A stretch of 64,000 nt of DNA from Bacteroidaceae bacterium (GCA_017507385.1 JAFWAX010000070.1:1-64000), one strand, 5' to 3'; positions 26,416 through 35,618 are shown, counted from the stretch's first letter. Translations and numbers: made by a program. The notes: a model not told the origin generated them from the sequence alone.

Positions 26416-26907
26416 CTACTCCTTGGCGCTTTCCTCCACCATCATGTCCATTACGTCTTCCAAATCGAATTTCCCTGTGAAGGCGAACACGCTCAGCATG
26501 CCTACCGGCTGCGTAGTAAGCATCACGACGGTTGATTGCTTTTTGCTTTGGTGGTAATAGATGTTGACTTTTCCCCCGTCATCGTCAACCTGCATAAGCG
26601 GCTCGTAGTTGTCGCGCTTTACCAAGGAACGCACGTCGGCATTCAGTTGCTGCGCCGTCTTCTCGCTCTTGGACATGACGATTTGAATGCCGTCCATTTT
26701 TTCCAGCATGCGCTGCATCTCCACGCCTGGAACAGAGATGTCAGACTTGTTTCCAGCCATGCGCAGCATTAGCTTGGAGATGTAAACGTAGGTGACGTTC
26801 TTTGTGTCGGCATACTTTTCTAAATCTGCCACTTGTGCATGGATGGCTGTTGCGCTAAGGAGTGCACAGAGCACTGCCAGCGAGGCTTTTATCATAATTC
26901 GTTTCAT
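26416..26907 (-). CDS. DUF4252-family secreted protein
   Basis: 163-residue exported protein with a signal peptide (about 1-24, ending AIHAQ). The rest has the DUF4252 pattern: YADTKNVTYVYISKLMLRM near the start and the later LLVSGKFDLEDV-like end (FAFTGKFDLEDVMDMM). It is the last gene of the operon that starts with the tandem DUF4252-like gene and includes an ECF sigma factor. I placed the start at 26907, which has AGGAG nine bases upstream, rather than at an ATG 33 bases earlier. DUF4252 proteins next to ECF sigma factors are common in Bacteroides, but their function is unknown. Confidence 0.85.
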   Translation of the reverse strand: MKRIMIKASLAVLCALLSATAIHAQVADLEKYADTKNVTYVYISKLMLRMAGNKSDISVPGVEMQRMLEKMDGIQIVMSKSEKTAQQLNADVRSLVKRDNYEPLMQVDDDGGKVNIYYHQSKKQSTVVMLTTQPVGMLSVFAFTGKFDLEDVMDMMVEESAKE

Positions 26908-26953
26908 ATCATCTTTTCTCCTTTTTATTGTTTTTTTCATTTGAAGTTTTCAT

Positions 26954-27286
26954 CTATCTCAGGTGCGCCATTCCTTTGTTCAAGTTGGAGGCCAGCAGGC
27001 TCAAGGCTTTTTCTGCCTCGGCATACGCCTCTTGAGGATTCTGGTATGTATCTCGCAGAGCAACGTTCTCGGATTCATCCTCTTGCAGCGCATACCACCC
27101 TATTCCTACAAGCAGCACCAAGCTCGCCGCAACAGAGAGATAACGTGCAGCCTGACGAACAGCCGAACGGGGCTTCGCTTTCTTCTGCTCAGCACGCTCC
27201 CACTCGTCAATCTTTGCAGAGAGCCTTTCCTCCACACCTTGCGGAACGGGAATTTGTTCAAGTTCTTTCCAATTCAGTTTGCCCAT
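26954..27286 (-). CDS. Putative anti-sigma factor, single-pass membrane protein
   Basis: 110-residue protein with a charged cytoplasmic N-terminus (residues 1-47), one transmembrane helix (about 48-66, YLSVAASLVLLVGIGWYAL) and an acidic periplasmic tail. Its start overlaps the end of the ECF sigma gene by 13 bases. That position and shape suggest an anti-sigma factor, but no known anti-sigma motif is visible. A DUF4252 gene follows downstream. Confidence 0.7.
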   Translation of the reverse strand: MGKLNWKELEQIPVPQGVEERLSAKIDEWERAEQKKAKPRSAVRQAARYLSVAASLVLLVGIGWYALQEDESENVALRDTYQNPQEAYAEAEKALSLLASNLNKGMAHLR

Positions 27287-27786
27287 GTCTTTCTGAGTTT
27301 TAGGAATTGTTGTTGCAGTTTCTTTTTTGTGCGCATCACGATGATGCGGATATTGCCTTGCGAGAGCCCTGTTTCTTGCTCGATTTCCTCATAAGTTCTG
27401 TTCTCTACAAGGTGCATTCGGAGTATGCTTCCATCCCTTTCGGGCATCCTGTCTATGAGCGTCTCCACTTGCTTCACCTCGTCCCTATCTTCCACATCTT
27501 GAGCAAGTCCATATTCATCGGGGGGCTGTTCATAATCGTCAATATCTTCCGAAGAGTCTATTCGTTTCAGGCGAATCTGCTGGCAGAAAAGGTTTCGCAT
27601 CACGGTCACAAGGTAAGCTTCCGTTATGGCCTCGCCCCGCAAGCTGTCGCGCTTCTGCCAAAGCCTCAGGTAGGTGTCTTGGAGCAGGTCTTCGGCATCC
27701 TGCGCATTGCCTGTCAAATGGTATGCCACCTGATAGAGCCGCCTGTGAAAAGGCATAAACCTCTGCTTAAACTCTCGTGCGTCCAT
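27274..27786 (-). CDS. ECF-type RNA polymerase sigma factor
   Basis: 170-residue sigma-70 family member with only regions 2 and 4. Region 2 is about residues 10-75 (NAQDAEDLLQDTYLRLW). Region 4 is a helix-turn-helix near the end (RTYEEIEQETGLSQGNIRII). An acidic linker joins them. It is embedded in an operon with a putative anti-sigma protein and DUF4252-like exported proteins, so it probably responds to an envelope signal. The gene upstream ends 4 bases before it. An autoregulated target promoter cannot be read here. Confidence 0.93.
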   Translation of the reverse strand: MDAREFKQRFMPFHRRLYQVAYHLTGNAQDAEDLLQDTYLRLWQKRDSLRGEAITEAYLVTVMRNLFCQQIRLKRIDSSEDIDDYEQPPDEYGLAQDVEDRDEVKQVETLIDRMPERDGSILRMHLVENRTYEEIEQETGLSQGNIRIIVMRTKKKLQQQFLKLRKTWAN

Positions 27787-27790
27787 TCAA

Positions 27791-29035
27791 TTACTCTTCT
27801 TGCTTCTTCACATCCACAGTCGTATTTTCTTCTACCCCAATCATCAACGGCACATCCGCTGGTTTGATTGAGCCCTTTATACGAATTAAGGTCACGATAT
27901 TGCCTTCATTAGCATCAGCATCGATTCTGACAATCAAATCTTTGAAGTATTCGCCATCCTCCACAGCATAATATTGTTTATTATGGAACAGTTTGAAACC
28001 ACCTTTCAATACGTTAAAATAGTCATCATTACCATTATGTTTCTCATAATAAACACGTTCGAATCCTATCAATCCATCCAATTCATTTTGAAGCTGTTCC
28101 AACTTGTCTGACGAAAGCACCCCGACCAGATACTCCACCTTGGTGACTTCACGCGAGATCCTGTACATATCGGGGTCGTTTTCCTCTTTCATTCCCCTCA
28201 CTTGTTCCGTCATGTTTTCATACTTAAAGCCATCCATCCCCTTGTACTTATTCATCAACATATCCGCAGTTTGCGCCTGCCTTTCAGCCTCGGATGTTTC
28301 AATCTTCAGCACAAGTTTCTTTAATTTGCCATATTTCAGTATGTCTTCTTCGCTAGCAGGATTATAGCTAACTTTCATCTTATCCAGCAGATACCCTTTC
28401 CCAAAAAGATAATCCATCGCTGTCTTTTCATTCGTCAGGTTCGGATAAAAAATCCCGTCTATCAACACTGCTATAATCGAATCTGTATCGACATCTGAAT
28501 CTTCCACTTTTTCTATATTTGACATATTAACAGCCACATGGGAATCCTCCGCCATCAGCAATTCCATATCTTCCATTGTCAAATTTCCCTTAACATGTAT
28601 GAGGAAGAACATTTCCTGAAGTTGTGTTAACAGAATCAGTTCTTTTATACGTTCATCCTCCTGTTTTGCGAAGACTTGTACTTTCTTTATTATATCTAAC
28701 GGACCAGGAAGCGCCCCTTCTTCCATATAGTCTGAATTATTTTTCACATCAACGAGGGCTTCAAAACCTTTCAGTCCTTCCAGTTCCTTTTTCAGACTTT
28801 CTTCCTGAGGGTCATTTTCAAACAGTCCCATCATGACTTCTACCTTGTCAATATTGCGAGCAGCCCTTTCTTTTTCCTCGCTACCCCAATCAGTTACCGA
28901 CTTGAACTCACTGGTAATGTCCTTATACGTCATGCCTTCCATTGCTTTATACTTGGCAATCAGTTTGTCTGCTTCCTGTCCGAAGGCACAGCCCATACAG
29001 AACAGCAATGCTAATGATAAAATAATCTTTTTCAT
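27791..29035 (-). CDS. Exported protein with two tandem DUF4252-like halves
   Basis: 414-residue secreted protein with a signal peptide (about 1-19; a Cys in CMGCAFGQ leaves lipoprotein processing open). It contains two halves that resemble each other. Residues about 20-100 (LIAKYKAMEGMTYKDIT...KVEVMMGLFE) match residues about 262-345 (LMNKYKGMDGFKYENMT...KVEYLVGVLS), and each is followed by an LxGxxGFE segment. This indicates an internal duplication. The family resembles DUF4252, perhaps DUF6108, but I am not certain. It is first in the operon with the ECF sigma factor 4 bases downstream. The promoter is at 29109-29139. Confidence 0.78.
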   Translation of the reverse strand: MKKIILSLALLFCMGCAFGQEADKLIAKYKAMEGMTYKDITSEFKSVTDWGSEEKERAARNIDKVEVMMGLFENDPQEESLKKELEGLKGFEALVDVKNNSDYMEEGALPGPLDIIKKVQVFAKQEDERIKELILLTQLQEMFFLIHVKGNLTMEDMELLMAEDSHVAVNMSNIEKVEDSDVDTDSIIAVLIDGIFYPNLTNEKTAMDYLFGKGYLLDKMKVSYNPASEEDILKYGKLKKLVLKIETSEAERQAQTADMLMNKYKGMDGFKYENMTEQVRGMKEENDPDMYRISREVTKVEYLVGVLSSDKLEQLQNELDGLIGFERVYYEKHNGNDDYFNVLKGGFKLFHNKQYYAVEDGEYFKDLIVRIDADANEGNIVTLIRIKGSIKPADVPLMIGVEENTTVDVKKQEE

Positions 29036-29108
29036 ATTTATTTTTTACCGTTAATACTATTCAGAGGTTCCTCTATTAGTAAGAACGAGATTTTCAGAAA
29101 CCTTGTTA

Positions 29109-29139
29109 CAAAAATACAAAAGTTTTTTGTTCTTCAAAC
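29109..29139 (-). promoter_or_regulatory. Promoter of the sigma/DUF4252 operon
   Basis: On the minus strand TTTG (29139-29136), a spacer of exactly 19 bases and TATTTTTG (29116-29109). It has the housekeeping consensus, so the sigma operon is at least partly served by the primary sigma factor. Confidence 0.75.
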
Positions 29140-29213
29140 TAAAAAAATCTCACAATAGGGAAATCCCTCACAGATTATAGCATTTCCCCTATCCTTTTTT
29201 CATGATTATTGAC

Positions 29214-29221
29214 TAACTTTG
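29214..29221 (+). promoter_or_regulatory. -7 element before the tyrosine-rich lipoprotein gene
   Basis: TAACTTTG followed by C, 65 bases before the ATG at 29287. The -33 region is only a T-run. Confidence 0.55.
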
Positions 29222-29286
29222 CATCAAGAGAGTCGGCACAAAACTGGAACTTTCAACAACTACGAACAATTAAAAAAACTACAAAT

Positions 29287-29913
29287 ATGAAAAAAGCTTT
29301 TACCTTATTCAACATCATCACACTGCTCGGAATTTGTGCAGCATTCACTTCGTGTACGGATGAAGACTTGGACGAGTCCATGATTCTCTCCGGACAATGG
29401 CAAGGCAACTGGGGCATGTATTACGACTACGAGTACAGAGGAAGAATCTACACGTTCGACTCCTACGACACCGACATCGTATTTTATCCAGAATATGACT
29501 ATGCCACTTACGGCTATGGATATCAGGTGGATTGGTACAGCCGCGGCCCTTACACACACATGAGCTACCGCTTTCGCTGGAGCATCCAGGACGGCATTGT
29601 GTATCTGACCTACCCAGGCTACCCAAAATACAATACCAGCATACGTGACTACTGGCTCAACAACAGTCGCTTCACTGGCTATTTCACTAACGGAACAGAA
29701 AAGTTCACGCTCCACAAGATTGCCGACTACTACGACTGGTCATACTACTACGACTATGGAGACTACTATCAATGGTACAACGACAGCTGGAGCTGGGGAG
29801 GCTACTACGACGATTATTACTACGCCAACACACGCGGAACAGCTGAAAGCGACTCGCTCGGCACCGCAAAGGAAGGCCGTATCGTGAAGATAGGCAGCCG
29901 CTTGGCTCAATAA
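29287..29913 (+). CDS. Tyrosine-rich lipoprotein, function unknown
   Basis: 208-residue lipoprotein with lipobox AFTSC (Cys23) followed by acidic residues (TDEDLDES), a pattern linked to surface export of lipoproteins in Bacteroidota. The mature chain is extraordinarily rich in Tyr, Asp and Trp, for example WSYYYDYGDYYQWYNDSW and GGYYDDYYYAN. The LSGQWQGNWGMYYDYEY opening suggests a lipocalin-like beta barrel, as in many small Bacteroidales lipoproteins that start with 'GxWxG'. The start was chosen after the promoter element at 29214. No homologue is recognised with confidence. Confidence 0.82.
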   Translation: MKKAFTLFNIITLLGICAAFTSCTDEDLDESMILSGQWQGNWGMYYDYEYRGRIYTFDSYDTDIVFYPEYDYATYGYGYQVDWYSRGPYTHMSYRFRWSIQDGIVYLTYPGYPKYNTSIRDYWLNNSRFTGYFTNGTEKFTLHKIADYYDWSYYYDYGDYYQWYNDSWSWGGYYDDYYYANTRGTAESDSLGTAKEGRIVKIGSRLAQ

Positions 29914-29987
29914 AAACACTTGCCCTGCCCCTACGCAAGCTGTCCGAAACAGCCTCGCAGGAACAGGCAACAACAAGAAATCCAGAC

Positions 29988-30022
29988 GATTGGGGATGCG
30001 TCCGACAGGCGCATCCCCAATC
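29988..30022 (+). terminator. Hairpin terminator after the tyrosine-rich lipoprotein gene
   Basis: Perfect 13-bp arms (29988-30000 and 30010-30022) with a 9-base loop, followed by ATTTACTG, 75 bases after the stop codon. Confidence 0.65.
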
Positions 30023-30055
30023 ATTTACTGCCATCAGAGCAGCAAGCAAACTGCA

Positions 30056-30139
30056 CTGCATATCCAGTACCTCCGAAGAGGTACTCGAGTACTGCTATAG
30101 AGGTATTGCAGTACCTCTTCGGAGGTACTGAATATGCAG
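30056..30139. repeat. Palindromic element, family D, copy 1
   Basis: Perfect 21-bp arms (30065-30085 and 30110-30130) extend outward to about 30 bp with one mismatch. The 24-base centre (30086-30109) is a decayed copy of the right arm. Each unit is itself palindromic (AGTACCTC...GAGGTACT). The second copy, at 61945-62016, lies inside a coding frame. Confidence 0.9.
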
Positions 30140-30347
30140 CGGGGCTATAGAAAACTATCCAGACAGAGCGCCAAGCCCCACTTACATTTATATATAATGT
30201 ACGACGGAAGGTACACGCCATCCCCAATGACAAGCTATGGCCTGCCTGTACAAAGGCAAGAATGCCACACCTAAAAACCACAAATCATCATTTTACGATA
30301 GCAATCGGGCTAAAAAGCATACAATTTGTTTTTTTTGCACAAAAAGG

Positions 30348-30378
30348 TTTTATCTGTGAATTTTTTTCGCTAATTTTG
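30348..30378 (+). promoter_or_regulatory. Promoter of ilvE
   Basis: A TTTT variant at 30348-30351, a 19-base spacer and TAATTTTG at 30371-30378, 64 bases before the start. Confidence 0.65.
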
Positions 30379-30442
30379 CACAAATTTATCAAAGTTGTGT
30401 TTCGGGCACAGCATTGTACCGCATCAAATAATACAATAAAAT

Positions 30443-31465
30443 ATGGAAAGTTTAGACTGGTCAAGTCTTGGATTCGGCTATCACAAGACTGATTACAACG
30501 TGCGCTGCTACTACCGCAACGGCAGCTGGGGAGAAATAGAAGTTTGTTCAGAAGAAACCATTCCGATCCACATGGCGGCAACCTGCCTCCACTACGGACA
30601 AGAAGCATTTGAGGGACTGAAGGCTTACCGCTGTCCTGACGGCAAGGTGCGCGTGTTCCGTTCTGACGAGAACGCTGCGCGTCTGCAAAGCACATGCCGC
30701 GGCATCCTGATGCCCGAACTGCCAACAGAGAAGTTCAACGAGATGGTTGACAAGGTGGTGCGCCTGAACGAGCGCTTCATTCCTCCTTACGAGACAGGAG
30801 CAACCCTCTACGTTCGTCCGCTCCTCATCGGCACCAGCGCACAGGTAGGCGTGCACCCGTCTGAAGAGTACCTTTTCATCATTTTTGTCACTCCAGTAGG
30901 CCCATACTTCAAGGGCGGATTCTCTTGCAATCCATACGTCATCACTCGCGAGTTCGACCGTTCAGCGCCTCTCGGTACCGGCACTTACAAGGTGGGCGGC
31001 AACTATGCAGCTTCTCTCCGTGCCAACAAGATGGCGCACGACCTCGGATATGCTTGCGAGTTCTACCTCGACGCTAAGGAGAAGAAATATATGGACGAGT
31101 GCGGAGCAGCAAATTTCTTCGGCATCAAGAACAACACATACGTCACTCCGAAATCTTCATCTATCCTCCCATCTATCACGAACAAGTCGCTCATGCAGCT
31201 GGCTGAGGACCTCGGCATGAAGGTGGAGCGCAGACAGATTCCAGAGGAGGAGCTTGAGACATTTGAAGAGGCTGGCGCATGCGGAACAGCTGCTGTCATC
31301 TCGCCAATCAGCAAGATTGACGACCACGACCTCGGCAAGAGCTTCGTCTTCTCAGAGGACGGCAAGCCAGGACCTTGGTCAACCAAGCTGTACAACCTCC
31401 TGCGCGGCATCCAGTATGGCACTGAGCCTGACACACACGGATGGACCCGTGTCGTGATTGAATAA
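30443..31465 (+). CDS. ilvE: Branched-chain amino acid aminotransferase
   Basis: PLP enzyme for the last step of Val, Ile and Leu synthesis and the first step of their breakdown. The 340-residue length fits the longer (type II) group. The cofactor lysine is Lys183 in GTYKVGGNYAASL, and the ECGAANFFGIK and EACGTAAVISPI segments are typical of the family. A consensus promoter lies upstream. The next gene, a sugar nucleotidyltransferase, follows by 30 bases and is probably cotranscribed, although the functions are not related. Confidence 0.96.
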   Translation: MESLDWSSLGFGYHKTDYNVRCYYRNGSWGEIEVCSEETIPIHMAATCLHYGQEAFEGLKAYRCPDGKVRVFRSDENAARLQSTCRGILMPELPTEKFNEMVDKVVRLNERFIPPYETGATLYVRPLLIGTSAQVGVHPSEEYLFIIFVTPVGPYFKGGFSCNPYVITREFDRSAPLGTGTYKVGGNYAASLRANKMAHDLGYACEFYLDAKEKKYMDECGAANFFGIKNNTYVTPKSSSILPSITNKSLMQLAEDLGMKVERRQIPEEELETFEEAGACGTAAVISPISKIDDHDLGKSFVFSEDGKPGPWSTKLYNLLRGIQYGTEPDTHGWTRVVIE

Positions 31466-31495
31466 AAACACAACCTAACAAACAACTAATAGATT

Positions 31496-32416
31496 ATGAA
31501 ACCTACACTTTTTCTCCTTGCTGCAGGTATGGGAAGCCGTTACGGCGGCCTGAAGCAGCTTGACGGTCTCGGACCAAACGGCGAAACCATCATGGACTAC
31601 TCCATCTACGATGCCATCCAAGCTGGATTCGGCAAGATTGTATGGGTTATCCGCAAGGATTTCGAAGAGCAGTTCCGCACTCAGATTCTCTCTAAATATG
31701 AAGGCGTAGTGCCATGCGAACTCTGTTTCCAGAGCATCGACAGCCTGCCAGAAGGATTCAAGTGCCCGGAAGGCCGTGTGAAGCCTTGGGGAACTAACCA
31801 TGCAGTGCTGATGGGCAAGGATGTGATTAAGGAGCCATTCGCTGTCATCAACTGCGACGACTTCTATGGCCGTGACGCATTCATGTCAATTGGCAAGTAC
31901 CTCTCCAACCTGCCAGAAGGAGCAAAGAACAAATACGCAATGGTGGGTTTCCGCTGCTGCAACACACTCTCTGAGAATGGTTCTGTTGCTCGCGGCGTGT
32001 GCGAGTACGACAACAGCCGCCACCTCACCGACGTGGTTGAGCGCACAGAAATTCTCCGTCAGGCAGACAAGGGCAATGCCATCTGCTACAAGGACGAGCA
32101 GGGAGAATGGATTCCACTGGACGAGAACGTGCCTGTATCCATGAACATGTGGGGCTTCACTCCCGACTACTTCGAGTACAGCGAAGCGTACTTCAAGGAA
32201 TTCCTGTCAGACCCAAAGAACATGGAAAATCTGAAGGCTGAATTCTTCATTCCGCTCATGGTCAACAAGCTCATCAACGACGGAACTGCAACAGTTGAGG
32301 TGCTCGACACCACTTCTGTATGGTTTGGCGTGACATACGCCGCCGACCGTGAAGCCACAGTTGAGCGCATCGCCAAACTTGTTGCTGACGGAATCTATCC
32401 AAACAAACTTTTCTAA
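31496..32416 (+). CDS. Sugar-phosphate nucleotidyltransferase-like protein
   Basis: 306-residue member of the NTP-transferase fold. The nucleotide-binding start is LLAAGMGSRYGGLKQLDGLG, a close variant of the GxGTRL loop, and the catalytic acidic site is VINCDDFYG. The usual sugar-binding EKP motif is not clear, and there is no left-handed helix domain. Substrate cannot be assigned. It is probably cotranscribed with ilvE and closed by the terminator at 32452-32492. Confidence 0.85.
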   Translation: MKPTLFLLAAGMGSRYGGLKQLDGLGPNGETIMDYSIYDAIQAGFGKIVWVIRKDFEEQFRTQILSKYEGVVPCELCFQSIDSLPEGFKCPEGRVKPWGTNHAVLMGKDVIKEPFAVINCDDFYGRDAFMSIGKYLSNLPEGAKNKYAMVGFRCCNTLSENGSVARGVCEYDNSRHLTDVVERTEILRQADKGNAICYKDEQGEWIPLDENVPVSMNMWGFTPDYFEYSEAYFKEFLSDPKNMENLKAEFFIPLMVNKLINDGTATVEVLDTTSVWFGVTYAADREATVERIAKLVADGIYPNKLF

Positions 32417-32451
32417 AAAAGAGGAAATTTATTTCACACTTTTAAAAACCT

Positions 32452-32492
32452 ATCGTACCAGATGCAACAACGCATTTGGTACGATTTTTTTT
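32452..32492 (+). terminator. Intrinsic terminator after the nucleotidyltransferase gene
   Basis: 14-bp arms with one wobble (32452-32465 and 32472-32485) and a T-run of eight. Confidence 0.85.
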
Positions 32493-32545
32493 GACTTATC
32501 AAGAAAATAATCTCGTTTCTTTCATCAATTTATTTTTTTTTGTAT

Positions 32546-32553
32546 TATCTTTG
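32546..32553 (+). promoter_or_regulatory. -7 element of the rfbA promoter
   Basis: TATCTTTG 28 bases before the ATG at 32582. It rules out a more upstream start in the same frame. Confidence 0.6.
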
Positions 32554-32581
32554 TAACTACATTACCAAAAAAACACTAAAA

Positions 32582-33478
32582 ATGAAAGGAATAGTTCTTG
32601 CAGGTGGTTCGGGTACACGTCTTTATCCAATCACAAAAGGTGTGAGCAAACAGCTCATTCCCATCTTTGACAAACCCATGGTTTACTACCCTATCAGTGT
32701 GCTGATGCTGGCAGGCATCCGTGAAATTCTCATCATATCAACCCCTCACGACTTGCCAGGCTTCAAGCGTCTGCTGGGCGACGGCTCCGACTACGGAGTA
32801 CACTTTGAATATGCAGAACAGCCATCACCAGACGGACTTGCTCAAGCCTTCATCATTGGCGAGAAATTCGTAGGCAACGATGATGTTTGCCTCGTTTTAG
32901 GCGACAACATCTTCCACGGACGCGGATTCTCCAGCATGCTGAGAGAATGCGTTAAGAACGCGGCACAAGGCAAGGCAAGCGTTTTTGGCTATTGGGTGAA
33001 TGACCCAGAACGCTATGGCGTAGCCGAATTTGACTCAGAGGGGAATTGCCTTTCCATCGAAGAAAAGCCTCAAAAACCCAAAAGCAACTACGCTGTTGTG
33101 GGACTCTACTTCTATCCCAACAAAGTGGTAGAGGTGGCAAAGAACATCAAGCCTTCTCCACGAGGAGAGTTAGAAATCACCACTGTCAATCAAGAATTCC
33201 TGAAAGAGAAGAACCTGAAAGTGCAGCTGCTCGGACGTGGCTTCGCATGGCTCGACACAGGCACTCACGACTCCATGTCGGAAGCCTCAACTTTCATCGA
33301 AGTGCTGGAAAAACGTACTGGGCTCAAGATTGCCTGCCTCGAAGGCATAGCCTACTATAACAGATGGATTAGCACAGAGAAACTGCGCGAACTGGCACAG
33401 CCCATGATCAAGAACCAATACGGACAATATTTGATGAAACTGGCTGACACCAAATACTTTGGGAAAGTCGAAGAATAA
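32582..33478 (+). CDS. rfbA: Glucose-1-phosphate thymidylyltransferase
   Basis: Makes dTDP-glucose from dTTP and glucose-1-phosphate, the first step toward dTDP-rhamnose for cell-surface glycans. The 298 residues begin with [24 protein letters not shown] and include LGDNIFHG and [19 protein letters not shown]. These match RfbA/RmlA closely. The rest of the dTDP-rhamnose pathway (rfbB, rfbC, rfbD) is not adjacent. It has its own -7 element and a hairpin at 33499-33550. Confidence 0.95.
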   Translation: MKGIVLAGGSGTRLYPITKGVSKQLIPIFDKPMVYYPISVLMLAGIREILIISTPHDLPGFKRLLGDGSDYGVHFEYAEQPSPDGLAQAFIIGEKFVGNDDVCLVLGDNIFHGRGFSSMLRECVKNAAQGKASVFGYWVNDPERYGVAEFDSEGNCLSIEEKPQKPKSNYAVVGLYFYPNKVVEVAKNIKPSPRGELEITTVNQEFLKEKNLKVQLLGRGFAWLDTGTHDSMSEASTFIEVLEKRTGLKIACLEGIAYYNRWISTEKLRELAQPMIKNQYGQYLMKLADTKYFGKVEE

Positions 33479-33498
33479 AAGGCACCAGCTTTCCAACA

Positions 33499-33550
33499 CA
33501 CGGCAAGCGCCACTCCGGCACAGTAGGAATGGTGCTCGCCGTCTTTTATT
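33499..33550 (+). terminator. Terminator after rfbA
   Basis: Imperfect arms of about 17 bp with several wobble positions, followed by CTTTTATTTT. Confidence 0.6.
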
Positions 33551-33571
33551 TTAAACATTTTTTACAAAATA

Positions 33572-33603
33572 TTTGTTCTTACTGAATTTATGATGTATCT
33601 TTG
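33572..33603 (+). promoter_or_regulatory. Promoter of the DUF4859-like gene
   Basis: TTTG at 33572-33575, a 20-base spacer and TATCTTTG at 33596-33603. The start codon at 33635 lies 32 bases downstream. Confidence 0.8.
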
Positions 33604-33634
33604 TCTTAAATTCTTTAACAATTTAAACAATATT

Positions 33635-35599
33635 ATGATGAAAAACTTTACACAAAGAGCATTGACACTCATCGTCATAGTGTCTTTCATGCTGTCATTC
33701 AGCCAATTGGCATACGCATTTCCGACACCGACAACCAACTACAAAAATCTCAACATTATCGAGACAGTACAGGTTGACCACCAAATGACAACCGCCGAAG
33801 GTGCGTGGGCGGCTTTCAACATCACCTCTTTGATTGAAAAAACTGGAGTCACTTACGAAGAGGCAGCAGCGAACATCGGCAAAATCATGAATTTCTGGCA
33901 ATACGACCATTCCGAATCAGCCGAAGACTATTATGTTGCCGACGAGCTTTGGCCTATGGAGACATGGGGATACTGGTGGTTCAATTTTGCCGACGAAGAG
34001 AAGACCACGTTCGTGGCCGACCAGTGGAGCGAAGGAAGCTGGGGTTGGACTGGCAGTGGCGTAACACTCGGCACAGACAGCGTCTGCTGGATTTTTTTAG
34101 GTCCATATAATAGTGCAGAAGTTGGTCAAAAAGCTCATTCTCAATTGTATGCAGTCATCGGCAGCGACGCTATTCAATTCAACATTGACGCAGAGGTAGT
34201 AGGCCAGCCTATGCGCAAGTTAGACGAGTGTACCCTTCGAGGCGAAACAACCATCTACACCAACAACCAAGTTTCAAATGGATGGAATGGCAGACCCGTA
34301 AGATGGAACGTGCAAGAAGCACTTGATTCTCTCGGATGCGGCCTTGTCGATATTCACTTCATGATGCTCGATGCCGACAGTTGCCTGAATCCCAACTATA
34401 CTGCAACATCAGGTTTCTGGATAGACATGGATGGCAAATTGACAGATTATGTCCAAAACACAAAGACATGGTTTGTTGAGTATAACTCATCAACTGGCGC
34501 ACTGAATGTTGGACATATGCCAAATATGTTCACAGGAGATGGAACAGAAGTTTGTGAAGGAACTGTATATCTTTGTTTCTACGACAATATTTACAAAGTT
34601 AACGTTGTCATGGACGTAATCCCAGACCGTGAAGCGCCAACAGAATTCATTGAGAAGGGACGTGAAGAACTTTACTTGCAAGGACTCGCAAACTACAACG
34701 ACTGGAGTGTTGGCTACAACGTGCAGCTTGACTATCAGCACGCATTAGAATTGACAGAATGCGGCCGCGGAGACGACCTGACTCTCTATGCTAAATATCC
34801 AGATGGAACATGGACAAAAGAGACATCAACAACTGTTCCTTCTGGCTTCTGGATGACCCCAGAAGGTCACTTCTGCTGGTACGGAAGCGGAAATGCCTAC
34901 TTCTTCGAGAACGTGAATAGCGGCGTCATCGGCAATTGGGGACACACCCCTGGAGCCGACGACCCTGGAACAACCTATACAGGAGAATTCTACTATGTAA
35001 ATGAAGCCAACGGCTACTACTACACTGTGGAGTATCGCATTGACTTCGTTTCTGAAATCGTAGAAAACACCATTGTAGGCGAAGACAGCATCACCGTATT
35101 TGTCAGCGACGAAGGCTATGTCACTCCGCTCGACGTAACTCCAGCCTTGTCTGCCTTAGGCATTGAAGAAACTGAGATTCCAGAAGACGCTCAATGGCTC
35201 GTTCCATCCTTCGCCACCCTCTATGCGCCAACCAACGACACAGGAGAAGGCTATGTATATGATGCAGAAGGCAACACTTGCAACATGGATTCTGAAGAAG
35301 CTGAAAATGCCGTTTACAGACTCTACTATCATCCCGAAGAAGCAGGATTCTATGGTGAAGTATGGAAAGATTTCACAGAAGAAACCCGATACAATGTAAG
35401 GCAAGCACTCGCCTACAACGGCAAGTACTACATCTACCACATCACCGTCGCGTTAGCAAGTGTCGCAGACGCTATTGAAGAAATCACAACATCTGGAAAC
35501 AGGAATGACGGCAACATCTACAACCTGAATGGCCAAAAAGTAGATGACAGCTATCGTGGCATTGTCATCAAGAACGGCAAAGCCTTCATTCAGAAATAA
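33635..35599 (+). CDS. Large secreted protein with repeated DUF4859-like domains
   Basis: 654-residue exported protein with a signal peptide (about 1-29, LAYAF). The body contains about three related beta-rich domains. Each alternates an N-terminal 'DVxxALxxLG' helix with a 'SGFWMTPEGHFCWYG' type segment, the pattern I associate with DUF4859, often found with glycan-acting enzymes. No catalytic motif was seen. The end, NIYNLNGQKV...RGIVIKNGKAFIQK, matches a C-terminal tail frequent in Prevotella exported proteins and resembles a type IX secretion signal. A binding role on polysaccharide or at the cell surface is inferred. The MM start makes 33638 an alternative. Confidence 0.78.
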   Translation: MMKNFTQRALTLIVIVSFMLSFSQLAYAFPTPTTNYKNLNIIETVQVDHQMTTAEGAWAAFNITSLIEKTGVTYEEAAANIGKIMNFWQYDHSESAEDYYVADELWPMETWGYWWFNFADEEKTTFVADQWSEGSWGWTGSGVTLGTDSVCWIFLGPYNSAEVGQKAHSQLYAVIGSDAIQFNIDAEVVGQPMRKLDECTLRGETTIYTNNQVSNGWNGRPVRWNVQEALDSLGCGLVDIHFMMLDADSCLNPNYTATSGFWIDMDGKLTDYVQNTKTWFVEYNSSTGALNVGHMPNMFTGDGTEVCEGTVYLCFYDNIYKVNVVMDVIPDREAPTEFIEKGREELYLQGLANYNDWSVGYNVQLDYQHALELTECGRGDDLTLYAKYPDGTWTKETSTTVPSGFWMTPEGHFCWYGSGNAYFFENVNSGVIGNWGHTPGADDPGTTYTGEFYYVNEANGYYYTVEYRIDFVSEIVENTIVGEDSITVFVSDEGYVTPLDVTPALSALGIEETEIPEDAQWLVPSFATLYAPTNDTGEGYVYDAEGNTCNMDSEEAENAVYRLYYHPEEAGFYGEVWKDFTEETRYNVRQALAYNGKYYIYHITVALASVADAIEEITTSGNRNDGNIYNLNGQKVDDSYRGIVIKNGKAFIQK

Positions 35600-35618
35600 C
35601 ATCTTTTAGACCTCAAAC

